A stretch of 64,000 bases of DNA, taken from a virus. Where the stretch lies: the IMG/VR virus record IMGVR_UViG_3300029319_000019, positions 1-64,000 of that record; one strand, given 5' to 3'. The translations under genes were made by a program, and so were the position numbers. Shown here piece by piece: positions 47,843-55,364 of the stretch. The notes under the pieces were generated by a model that saw only the letters and a program-made list of their open reading frames with translations, made no database searches and was not told where the DNA came from. Position 1 is the stretch's first letter. The number at the start of each line of letters is the position of its first letter.

Positions 47843-48346
47843 TTATGCTATATCTCCAGTTTGTACGTACTCTACGAACAAAGTAATTTTACCAGCATCA
47901 ATGTTGTGGTCATTGTTAAGAGTTAACAATAATTCAACATCTGCGGCAGTATACAATAAAGTAGCGTCTCTTGCTATACCCATGTTAAGCTGTGTTAGAG
48001 CGTTTCCATCTAAAGCATAGTTGTCTACTAAAGTCATACCAATACCTGCTGAATACTGAACTGTGTTACATGCAACTGCTGCAATGAAAGCTCCTGTAGC
48101 TCCAGTATAACCTAAAGCTAGAGTTGTTGAGTTATCATCATCATCAGTTAATGCTGTTTCACAGTATGTATAAGCACGAAGAATTAAAGATCCTTCAGGA
48201 ATGATAATACTTTTACCTGCTACATAACCGTTATCGCTGTTAGTACTTGTGCTTGGAGCATAAGATTTGTTAGTTGCTAAAGTACCGCTAACCCCTATAT
48301 CCCAAACTGCTTTAACCATTGTAGGTGCATAAATGTTATTTGCCAT
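47843..48346 (-). CDS. Probable capsid decoration/head fibre protein (167 aa)
   Basis: A beta-rich protein without export signal. It contains GVSGTLATNKSY, a GKSIIIPEGSLILRAYTYCET strand region and a C-terminal ITLFVEYVQTG strand. The pattern 'IPxGSLILRAYTYC' resembles head-decoration or fibre proteins in several tailed phages. It follows the 313-residue head protein (26-nt gap) and is followed by a strong terminator, which would allow this gene to be expressed at the same level as the major capsid protein. Function is inferred from context. Confidence 0.65.
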   Translation of the reverse strand: MANNIYAPTMVKAVWDIGVSGTLATNKSYAPSTSTNSDNGYVAGKSIIIPEGSLILRAYTYCETALTDDDDNSTTLALGYTGATGAFIAAVACNTVQYSAGIGMTLVDNYALDGNALTQLNMGIARDATLLYTAADVELLLTLNNDHNIDAGKITLFVEYVQTGDIA

Positions 48347-48372
48347 TTTTTTAAAGTTTTAAAAGATTAATA

Positions 48373-49314
48373 TTATAAGTTAACGTTTGCAAATCCAGCT
48401 GAGAATAAGTAAGGATTAAGTTGTCCTTCTAAAGCTGAAGTTAAAGCTGCTGTTCCATTATCAAACGCAATGTAAATTTCAATTAAGTTATCTACACCGT
48501 GAATTTGAGAAGCTGAAGATCCGTCTTTAGTAGCTACAATGTGGTAAACATCATAAGAGTCACCAGTTACAGTACTTTGAGTTGGAGTGTTAGGAAGTTC
48601 AACACGGTTATAAAAACCATACTGAGAACCTCTTAATTCTTCTTCCATCTCTTTAATGTAAAATCCATCACCTGCACCTCTATCTCCAGCAGTTTGATAA
48701 GTTACAGTATCTGCTGTTGTGTTAGCTGCAGGAACTGTTTCAAATACTATGTCCATGTGTACCAATTCATTTTGAACTGATCCGTCAGCTTTAACTTCAC
48801 CTTTTTTGAAACCAGTAAAATCAATACTAGTACCATTGTTAGTAATACTACTTACCCAGTGAGGTAAATCAGCGTTAATAGCTGTTGTAAAAGCTGTACA
48901 CTGCTCAGTTGGAGTGTTTGTACCAGCTGGATCAACGTCAATCTCATAACTCTTAAACTCAAATGGTGCCTCACCATTAGTTAAGTTAATTACTTTAATT
49001 GTGTGCTGTCCTACAGCTGCAGCGTTACCAGCTAAAGCGATTCTACAAACCTCTGCAGTTTGAGCTGCGTGAGACTTACCGCCCCATGCTATAACATCTC
49101 TTCCGTAGATCCAAGGAGATACGATGTTTACATCAATCCCAGAGGGACCTCCTTGTACAATTCTAATTTGATCAGAATCTGCTATAGTATCATTCGGTAA
49201 CAATGAAGTTGGTCCGTCAGAAGATAATTTTTGAACATCTATTGCTCCGTCTGCCAATAATCCATTAGTGTAAGATACTGCAACAGCATTTCCAATATAC
49301 AAATGTCTTGCCAT
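48373..49314 (-). CDS. Head/tail structural protein (313 aa)
   Basis: A beta-rich acidic protein that begins MARHLYIGNAVAVSYTNG. A central domain of about 100 residues (ALAGNAAAVGQHTIKVINLTNGEAP...) resembles structural proteins of tailed phages, and the conserved C-terminal strand ends ANVNL. There are no membrane helices. It lies between a connector-type protein and a decoration protein, downstream of the major capsid gene. No specific family is recognised; a virion structural role is well supported by position. Confidence 0.65.
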   Translation of the reverse strand: MARHLYIGNAVAVSYTNGLLADGAIDVQKLSSDGPTSLLPNDTIADSDQIRIVQGGPSGIDVNIVSPWIYGRDVIAWGGKSHAAQTAEVCRIALAGNAAAVGQHTIKVINLTNGEAPFEFKSYEIDVDPAGTNTPTEQCTAFTTAINADLPHWVSSITNNGTSIDFTGFKKGEVKADGSVQNELVHMDIVFETVPAANTTADTVTYQTAGDRGAGDGFYIKEMEEELRGSQYGFYNRVELPNTPTQSTVTGDSYDVYHIVATKDGSSASQIHGVDNLIEIYIAFDNGTAALTSALEGQLNPYLFSAGFANVNL

Positions 49315-49329
49315 TTTTCTAAAATTTAT

Positions 49330-49344
49330 GCGGCATTATGCCGC
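49330..49344 (-). terminator. GC-rich hairpin after the 387-residue gene (weak terminator candidate)
   Basis: A perfect inverted repeat GCGGCAT-T-ATGCCGC lies in the 39-nt gap between two structural genes. On the minus strand it is followed by a short T-rich stretch (ATAAATTTTAG), so it may act as a weak terminator or an RNA-processing signal. Confidence 0.5.
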
Positions 49345-49353
49345 TATTAATAA

Positions 49354-50517
49354 TTATTCATTCTTTGTCACTTCTCCAAGCGCTGTTCTATATCGCGGAT
49401 CAGAGATAGCTTCTAAAATACTACTCACTGTCATAGCAACAATCTCTTGATGAGTGTGCTCTGGCAGTTCGCAATCAATCCCCAAAGATAAGGATATTTC
49501 TTTCGGCTTTCTTATGTACGTTATTTTTAAGGTATCTATTATAAATATATCACTAGTGTATACATCTATAGACCTTCCTCTAATTGTTGTCAATGGAGAG
49601 GTATGTTTTGTTGTATTAAACGGGTCACTTAAAAGCGCAAATATGTCGTCTTGTTGAGAGAATCTGTTTCCCTCTTGTATTCTCGCTGAGTACTCTATTG
49701 GCTCTCTTCTTTCAGCATATGTTATATCCACAACCTGTGCTGCCTGTGCTGTAGGTGCTGTAGCTGTTGCTATAGGAGTTCCTACTATGTGACTAACACT
49801 TCCTGCGGATAAATCAAAGTTAAACCAGTCATGTTGATCTGTATCTACTACAACAATAAACTGGCCTGGAAAATTTAATGTTTCATACTCTTCCCAGTAT
49901 ATTTCAAACCCAGGTCCTGGGTGGTCTAATATATCCTGTATAACTGCTTGCACATTTGCAGGATAACTTTCTGGTGTCCATCCTGTAGCTACAAAATCTG
50001 ATGATGGATTCCATACTACAGCAGATGTAGGATCAACTCCTGTAGTATCAGCAACCATATCTATAGCAGTAATAAATGCTGTAGAGTCATTAGCTGCATT
50101 ATTCAATACAAAATTATTTAAGTCTAGTGTAAAGAATGATACTGCTGGGGGATTAACTAATTCAAAACTTATAGGTTTACAATTATTAATCCATATTTTA
50201 GACATTTGATTTACTAGATACATATAATCTACAGGTAGTTGAAATGTATCTACAAATATTTTTGGTTTTAACTGCTCCTTAAATGTTACAGGAGCTTCAT
50301 ACTCACGCACAAGTGTACGTAAATCATCTATTCTTTTTTGTGATTCTTCAAAACCTTTTCTGTACATGTTATTTCTACCGTACTTGGTGTTGATGAATCT
50401 AAACATGTTTTTGTTTAATTCAATATCTATCTCTTCAGATAATAAACTGTCAGCTTGGAGTGAATTAATCTTATCCACTCCTTGCTGTACAGCTATATGC
50501 ATTTCAGTTACATTCAT
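49354..50517 (-). CDS. Putative head-tail connector/adaptor protein (387 aa)
   Basis: The N-terminal 90 residues are helical: VTEMHIAVQQGVDKINS, SEEIDIELNKNMFRFINTKYG and EESQKRIDDLRTLVREY. This matches a conserved connector-type structural protein in crAss-like phages. A beta-rich region follows. The C-terminal part contains IDTLKITYIRKPKEISL and a final helix (HQEIVAMTVSSILEAISDPRY), typical of adaptor proteins that bind below the portal. It overlaps the preceding 269-residue gene by one base. Function is inferred from resemblance and position. Confidence 0.65.
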   Translation of the reverse strand: MNVTEMHIAVQQGVDKINSLQADSLLSEEIDIELNKNMFRFINTKYGRNNMYRKGFEESQKRIDDLRTLVREYEAPVTFKEQLKPKIFVDTFQLPVDYMYLVNQMSKIWINNCKPISFELVNPPAVSFFTLDLNNFVLNNAANDSTAFITAIDMVADTTGVDPTSAVVWNPSSDFVATGWTPESYPANVQAVIQDILDHPGPGFEIYWEEYETLNFPGQFIVVVDTDQHDWFNFDLSAGSVSHIVGTPIATATAPTAQAAQVVDITYAERREPIEYSARIQEGNRFSQQDDIFALLSDPFNTTKHTSPLTTIRGRSIDVYTSDIFIIDTLKITYIRKPKEISLSLGIDCELPEHTHQEIVAMTVSSILEAISDPRYRTALGEVTKNE

Positions 50518-51326
50518 TAAGATGCTAATGTTTTAAGTTTTGCTCTTAAAGTAGTTAATTTTCCTGAGTTCTTTTTGTCATTCAGGTGTATAACAGTGTC
50601 ATCTAATGTTTCTCCTAATACCTCATCAATAAAGATAACTTGGTTACCTATCTTTCTTAGTACTCCTGCAGATACCATTGTCTCGATTTCTGCTTTTAGT
50701 TCTAAGTGTTTATCTTGAGATACTTTGATAAACTTCTTAGGTTCTTTCTCCTTAATGTCATAGAGTAAGTTTTCTACTTGTTCTCTAGTCAATGTTTTAG
50801 GATCAATGTTTCCTAATAATCTAAACACTCTTCTCATTTGATTTTCATCATTAGATACTTTGATAAATGCTTTGTCAGCATCTTTCTTAATCTGAATATC
50901 ATTATTACGTTGAAGATCCTTCTTAGCTAAATCTTGAATATAGAAACGTTTTTGTGAACTTGCGTTCATTTCTTTTTCTGATAAAGCTACATGTGGATGT
51001 CTCAATGCAAAATTATATTTGATAAAATCAGTAATATCAATAGGTTCACCGTCTTCAGTTTTACCTACTTCTAGTTCTACACCTTCAAAGCCTACTGGGA
51101 TTGTAAATTCAGCCCAGAATGTTTTGGTGTGTTTAGGCCACTCCATATGTGAAGGGTCTACATCTAACATACCAGCTAAATATTTCTTTTCATCTTCTGG
51201 ATCAAAAGCTTTTAGTGGTTGTCTGTTTACATATACGCTACTTAGTTTTCTAATAGCGCTAGCGTTAATTTCCTTGGGTAAGTGATTATTAATCTGCTTA
51301 GCCCTTAAATAAACTTTCTTGCTCAT
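50517..51326 (-). CDS. Virion/assembly protein downstream of the major capsid gene (269 aa)
   Basis: A charged alpha/beta protein. The N-terminal strand (KKVYLRAKQINN) is followed by a beta region with a conserved TFWAEFTIPVGFEGVELEVG segment, then a helical Lys/Glu-rich domain. A repeated motif, FIKVS near residue 150 followed by NDEN and FIKVS near 203 followed by QDKH, marks the C-terminal half. The end carries a winged-helix-like piece (LKAEIETMVSAGVLRKIGNQV). It lies just after the major capsid gene and a hairpin-rich spacer. I do not recognise a characterised family. Confidence 0.6.
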   Translation of the reverse strand: MSKKVYLRAKQINNHLPKEINASAIRKLSSVYVNRQPLKAFDPEDEKKYLAGMLDVDPSHMEWPKHTKTFWAEFTIPVGFEGVELEVGKTEDGEPIDITDFIKYNFALRHPHVALSEKEMNASSQKRFYIQDLAKKDLQRNNDIQIKKDADKAFIKVSNDENQMRRVFRLLGNIDPKTLTREQVENLLYDIKEKEPKKFIKVSQDKHLELKAEIETMVSAGVLRKIGNQVIFIDEVLGETLDDTVIHLNDKKNSGKLTTLRAKLKTLAS

Positions 51327-51396
51327 AATATAGTACTTTTAAAGTTTTAATAGTGGATGTAAAGTATAACTCCCCAATATCTTAAAGTAAGGAAGC

Positions 51397-51413
51397 GGGG
51401 GCACTAAGCCCCC
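51397..51413 (-). terminator. Hairpin downstream of the major capsid gene
   Basis: An inverted repeat GGGGGC-ACTAA-GCCCCC lies in the 144-nt gap after the major capsid gene. The minus-strand flank is pyrimidine-rich but lacks a long T run, so it may be a partial terminator or a 3'-end stabiliser. A second small stem (GACT...AGTC enclosing GCG...CGC) lies at about 51441-51464. Confidence 0.6.
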
Positions 51414-51470
51414 ACGACCTCAACCAAAAACCAATATATAGACTTGCGAATGCACGCTTCTTTAGTCTCT

Positions 51471-52919
51471 TTATGAAGCAGTACACGTAATGTCTAAAGA
51501 CGTATCAAATCTACGTAAGCAGATACCTGCAGTCTTTAACATGTGTACGCTCGCACCGTCAACATCTGACGCTCTAGTATCAGTAGCCGCGAATCCTCGT
51601 GGAACTACAGAACCAGCAACGCACCAACGCATCATCTCACGACCTTTCTTAGAGATCATTGTAAGGTTAGCTTGTCCGTCATAGTTAGACTGGTCAACAA
51701 ATACCATACGGTAAGACTCTAATGAGTAACCAGTAACTGGGTGCTTTTCACGAGCTTGTGCAACAGGACCATGATCAAATAATGGAATCTTAACCACATT
51801 GATCACATGACCATCTACGTGCTCGTAAGTAGTGAAGTAACCAGTTAATCCTAAGTTACGTCCGCTACCTGTGATGAATCTGTTCTCACCACCTACTTTG
51901 AAAGTATTAGATGCGAAGTGATTTTTAAGAGCTTCATCAAACTCTCTTGCTCCACCAGTACCAGTAAATAATGTTACTTGCTTCTGGTTTGCATCCGTCA
52001 TTTGGTAGAATAAATCACCAATGATGTTCTTCAACTTAGTTTCAGTCATAGTTGAATAAGTATCAGTGTTTACGATTTGCTCGAATAAACCTGGGCCTAC
52101 AATTACAGGCTGTCCATTCTCATCCTTCATAAACGTGTTACCGTTTGAATCATAAGTTTTTTGTCCATACCAGTAGTACATCTCACACTCTTCTTTAAAG
52201 TCAAGCATGTGGTTGTACTCTTCATAGTCCATCCAAAGGTTAGTAGTACCACCACCTTTAGTTGGTAAAGTAAAGTTCGCTACGTAATCTTTAGCATGTC
52301 CTGACATGTGGTAAGATTTACGAACTGTAGTAATTTTGTTACGAACTTTTCCTGGAGCTTGCCAGTTAGAAGCGTTACCTCTTGAGAAGTCAACTCCTAC
52401 TGGTGCATACAATTGAGCCCAAAGATCACCTGCAGTAAAACCTGAAGTTAATACTGTAGCTGCTGCTGGGTTTACTAATTGTAATGTATACTCCCATCCT
52501 GAACCTGCCGCATAAGGTGTAGGTTCTTTCATGATACGAGCTAGTTCACCTTTGTTGTTTACTAACACGTATGGAAATACGAATCGTTTGTCAGGGAAAA
52601 CCAATGTAAAAGTTGATCCTCCTTGTCCTAAGTTTGCTCCTGCATTAGTCACAGCCACTGGACGCGTTCTCAATTTGTGAGTAGCCACACGATATTCGTA
52701 CTCTAAACGGTCAATTGATTGAACGTTTCCAGCTCCTTCAGTTAAGAAAGATAGTGGAAAACGCTTATCATCTTTGCCCGCTAGGTGCGTAATAATCGGA
52801 GATAGTTCAGTTGGCTTAGACAGTAATGCATTAGCTAGACTGTTCATGTCTGTCATTTGCGAATCATTATAAAACGTCTTGTGTACGCTAATGTTCGTTC
52901 CGGTCATTTGTCCTGCCAT
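51471..52919 (-). CDS. Major capsid protein
   Basis: The protein has 482 residues, the usual size for a crAss-like MCP (HK97 fold). The N-terminus (TGTNISVHKTFYNDSQMTDMN) and the segments FPLSFLTEGAGNVQSIDRLEYEY and FVFPYVLVNNKGELARIM match the conserved pattern of this capsid family. A long middle segment contains EYNHMLDFKEECEMYYWYGQK. The C-terminus ends with a Cys/Asp/Thr segment. Its position after the acidic scaffold-like protein and portal, and the hairpin-containing spacer after it, fit the most highly expressed virion gene. No protease domain is fused. Confidence 0.85.
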   Translation of the reverse strand: MAGQMTGTNISVHKTFYNDSQMTDMNSLANALLSKPTELSPIITHLAGKDDKRFPLSFLTEGAGNVQSIDRLEYEYRVATHKLRTRPVAVTNAGANLGQGGSTFTLVFPDKRFVFPYVLVNNKGELARIMKEPTPYAAGSGWEYTLQLVNPAAATVLTSGFTAGDLWAQLYAPVGVDFSRGNASNWQAPGKVRNKITTVRKSYHMSGHAKDYVANFTLPTKGGGTTNLWMDYEEYNHMLDFKEECEMYYWYGQKTYDSNGNTFMKDENGQPVIVGPGLFEQIVNTDTYSTMTETKLKNIIGDLFYQMTDANQKQVTLFTGTGGAREFDEALKNHFASNTFKVGGENRFITGSGRNLGLTGYFTTYEHVDGHVINVVKIPLFDHGPVAQAREKHPVTGYSLESYRMVFVDQSNYDGQANLTMISKKGREMMRWCVAGSVVPRGFAATDTRASDVDGASVHMLKTAGICLRRFDTSLDITCTAS

Positions 52920-52965
52920 TATTATCTAATTTATAAAGTTAAGTTTTGCATTTTAAAATTGCCAT

Positions 52966-54093
52966 TTATATGTTAAGATCTAAATCATCCAAGTCTACTT
53001 GTTTACTCTTACGTCTTTGACGTCCTCGTGCACTTTTAACTCTTTCTTCATTTCTGGATATTCTATCTCTTAATGATTTAGCATTTGATGTTCTAGCTTT
53101 TGTTTCTACCAATTTTGATAAATCAAAACCTTTGAACATTAAATAATCAATCGCGAGTTTAGTCTCCATCTCTGCTTCAGAATGATCTAAGTCTCGTTGT
53201 GTGCGACCATCGTTAGTCACAGGGTTTGAGATATAATCAAAAAACTTTGACTTCTCTCTCTTTGGAATAGAGATACCTGCAAAATCATCAGTACTATCGA
53301 TGGCTTCATACACACCATTCCAAAATTCTTCTTGCTGTTCTTCTTGTTGAGCTCTTTGTTGTTTTTGCTGTTCAACCAATTGACTTCTTGATTGTTCTTG
53401 CATCTTACCTAAAGCTACTCTAGCAGATTCAGCTTTCTGGTATAATTTACCAGTATCTTCATAATCAGTCAGTAGCTCATTTATAAAATTCTGATCGTGT
53501 CCTTTTGTTGCAAAGTAATCAGATAAAATAGCTTTTTGACTTCTTATGTCATCTTCTTCAAAACTAACTTGGTTATAATCTAGTTGCGGATCATATGCCT
53601 GCATAAAATCTCTAGATTCCCCTCCGTTAAGAACGTATTCTAGATGTTTTTGTACTAGTGGAAAGTTCTCAAACAAATTATTTAGTTGATCTTCCGCTAT
53701 CTGTTGTCCAACATCTTGTGTCATTGCTAAAAGACCTTCTTCAGTATCATCATACTCTTCTTCAGTCTCAAAGCCTAGTTTATCTAGTATTGAAGAAACT
53801 ACTGTAGAAGTAACAGCTTCTCTGTCATCTTCTTCTTCATCGTCATCTTCATACTCTTCGTCTTCTTCGTAGTCCTCATCCTCTTCATATTCTTCCTCTT
53901 CTTCTTCTTCAACTTCTTCTACGTCTTCAGACTCTTCTAATTCTTCTGCATCCGCATCTAACTCTTCAGCTTCTGCGCTTGGGGTTTCAACTGCTAAATC
54001 TTCAGCAACTTCACCTCCTGGATTTCCTCCATCTAAAACATCGTCAAATGAAATATCATCCAAACCGATGCCTTCTTCTTCTGGTTCTATCAT
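52966..54093 (-). CDS. Acidic scaffold-like protein (375 aa)
   Basis: The first 95 residues are extremely acidic (long Glu/Asp runs with EEEYEEDEDYEED-type repeats). They are followed by a helical domain (TVVSSILDKLGFETEEEYDD) and a long Gln-rich coiled coil (about 225-265, RSQLVEQQKQQRAQQEEQQ). The C-terminal segment is basic (SARGRQRRKSKQ). The position between portal and major capsid genes and the acidic/coiled-coil composition are typical of phage scaffolding proteins. A basic C-terminus that binds the capsid shell would fit known scaffolds. Assignment is inferred from context. Confidence 0.7.
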   Translation of the reverse strand: MIEPEEEGIGLDDISFDDVLDGGNPGGEVAEDLAVETPSAEAEELDADAEELEESEDVEEVEEEEEEEYEEDEDYEEDEEYEDDDEEEDDREAVTSTVVSSILDKLGFETEEEYDDTEEGLLAMTQDVGQQIAEDQLNNLFENFPLVQKHLEYVLNGGESRDFMQAYDPQLDYNQVSFEEDDIRSQKAILSDYFATKGHDQNFINELLTDYEDTGKLYQKAESARVALGKMQEQSRSQLVEQQKQQRAQQEEQQEEFWNGVYEAIDSTDDFAGISIPKREKSKFFDYISNPVTNDGRTQRDLDHSEAEMETKLAIDYLMFKGFDLSKLVETKARTSNAKSLRDRISRNEERVKSARGRQRRKSKQVDLDDLDLNI

Positions 54094-54127
54094 AATCTAT
54101 ATATTAATTTTTTACAAAAATAGTTAA

Positions 54128-54155
54128 ATATGTGTGTATTGGTACACTCACATAT
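54128..54155 (-). terminator. Inverted repeat in the spacer after the 392-residue gene
   Basis: Arms ATATGTG (54128-54134) and CACATAT (54149-54155) form an imperfect stem in the 92-nt spacer between the 392-residue gene and the scaffold-like gene. On the minus strand T-rich sequence follows (TATTTAACTATTTTTG). It is a weak terminator or processing hairpin candidate. Confidence 0.4.
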
Positions 54156-54185
54156 GTTTTTGGATATGTCTTTATTATATATCAC

Positions 54186-55364
54186 TTATGCTCTTTTTCT
54201 AGACCTTCTAATAGCCTCTTTACCTTTAGTAAATATACTTGCCACCTGTCTTTTACCCATTACTTTGGCTCTTTGTTCGCCTACCGTAAGGATTTGGATC
54301 TTCCTAGCAAACGGTTTATTAACTCTTTTAACCTTAGCCACAGTAGCGCGAGCGTCAGCAGGTGTGGCAAAACGTATACCAACAGTATCCTTTGGATTTT
54401 CATCCGTATATAATCTTCTACCACTTCCTTTTGGTTTTTTACCTGTTCCTGTTACTGGATCTTTACCATGCTTAGATCTATAGCCACCTTTTTTATATAT
54501 TTTACTAGAGTATTTATCTATACTAATAGGATCACCCGCTGCACCAGTACCATATAAAGCTGGCATATCGCTAGCATCTCTAGATATGTCTACTGGTAAT
54601 ATTGTAGTAAAACCTGATTTTGCAGTTTTTGCTAAAGGTTTTACAACTTTGTAAATATCTTTACCAAATTTCTTACCTTCCCTTATCAACTCATCTACTT
54701 TTGCTTTTTCTTTTCTATAAAATATCTTTAAAGCTTTTTTAGCAACCTTATCACCTTTGGCTGCATCTTTAACTGCTTTAACCATTCCTTTATAATATTT
54801 TGGCTTTTCAACTACCCTTTTTAGATAATCAACTAAGTTTTGTCCAGCAGTTCCTTCAAAAGGTCTAGTCTTCTTCATACTAGTATATAATGGTTCTCCA
54901 GCCCCTGCTGCAGAACTTATAACTTCAAGCTTGTCTTTAAAACCTCCTTTTTGATAGGCTGGTGTCTCTATAACTGTACCACTCTTTGGTCCTGTAGGTA
55001 AATCTTTGATGCCTGGTGGTACATTCTGATACGATTGTACTAAATGTCCTTGGTCATCCACCTTTGTAATATTGATAGGCACTCTCATACCTTCAGTATT
55101 GAATGATGTATTAGCTGGTACATCTGGAAAAACCATGCTAGCACCTATGTTACCCATGGCTTGCTGTTCACGTAAACCTACTTGTTGTTCTTGTGGAGTT
55201 TGTGCAACTAGCATATTCTCTTGCTTAGCCTGTGCCTCTGCTTGTAACATTGCTGGTACATTAGCGCCCTGGTTAGCCATTTGATACAAGTCTAATATGC
55301 TACCTTCAAATCCAGTAGACCTAGCCATGTCTAATATTTCTCTACGCATTTGGTTATTCAGCAT
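54186..55364 (-). CDS. Virion protein next to the portal, with YQxGG motif and shared cassette (392 aa)
   Basis: The N-terminal 50 residues are helical with a Gln/Ala-rich coil (LQAEAQAKQENMLVAQTPQEQQ). A motif AYQKGG lies near residue 136, then a Lys-rich helical region. The cassette DASDMPALYGTGAAGDP followed by a KYSSKIYKKGG segment (about 260-295) is nearly identical to one in the 1054-residue cargo protein. The C-terminus is very basic (KEAIRRSRKRA). It overlaps the portal gene by 11 nt. A head or portal-associated protein is the best inference. Confidence 0.65.
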   Translation of the reverse strand: MLNNQMRREILDMARSTGFEGSILDLYQMANQGANVPAMLQAEAQAKQENMLVAQTPQEQQVGLREQQAMGNIGASMVFPDVPANTSFNTEGMRVPINITKVDDQGHLVQSYQNVPPGIKDLPTGPKSGTVIETPAYQKGGFKDKLEVISSAAGAGEPLYTSMKKTRPFEGTAGQNLVDYLKRVVEKPKYYKGMVKAVKDAAKGDKVAKKALKIFYRKEKAKVDELIREGKKFGKDIYKVVKPLAKTAKSGFTTILPVDISRDASDMPALYGTGAAGDPISIDKYSSKIYKKGGYRSKHGKDPVTGTGKKPKGSGRRLYTDENPKDTVGIRFATPADARATVAKVKRVNKPFARKIQILTVGEQRAKVMGKRQVASIFTKGKEAIRRSRKRA

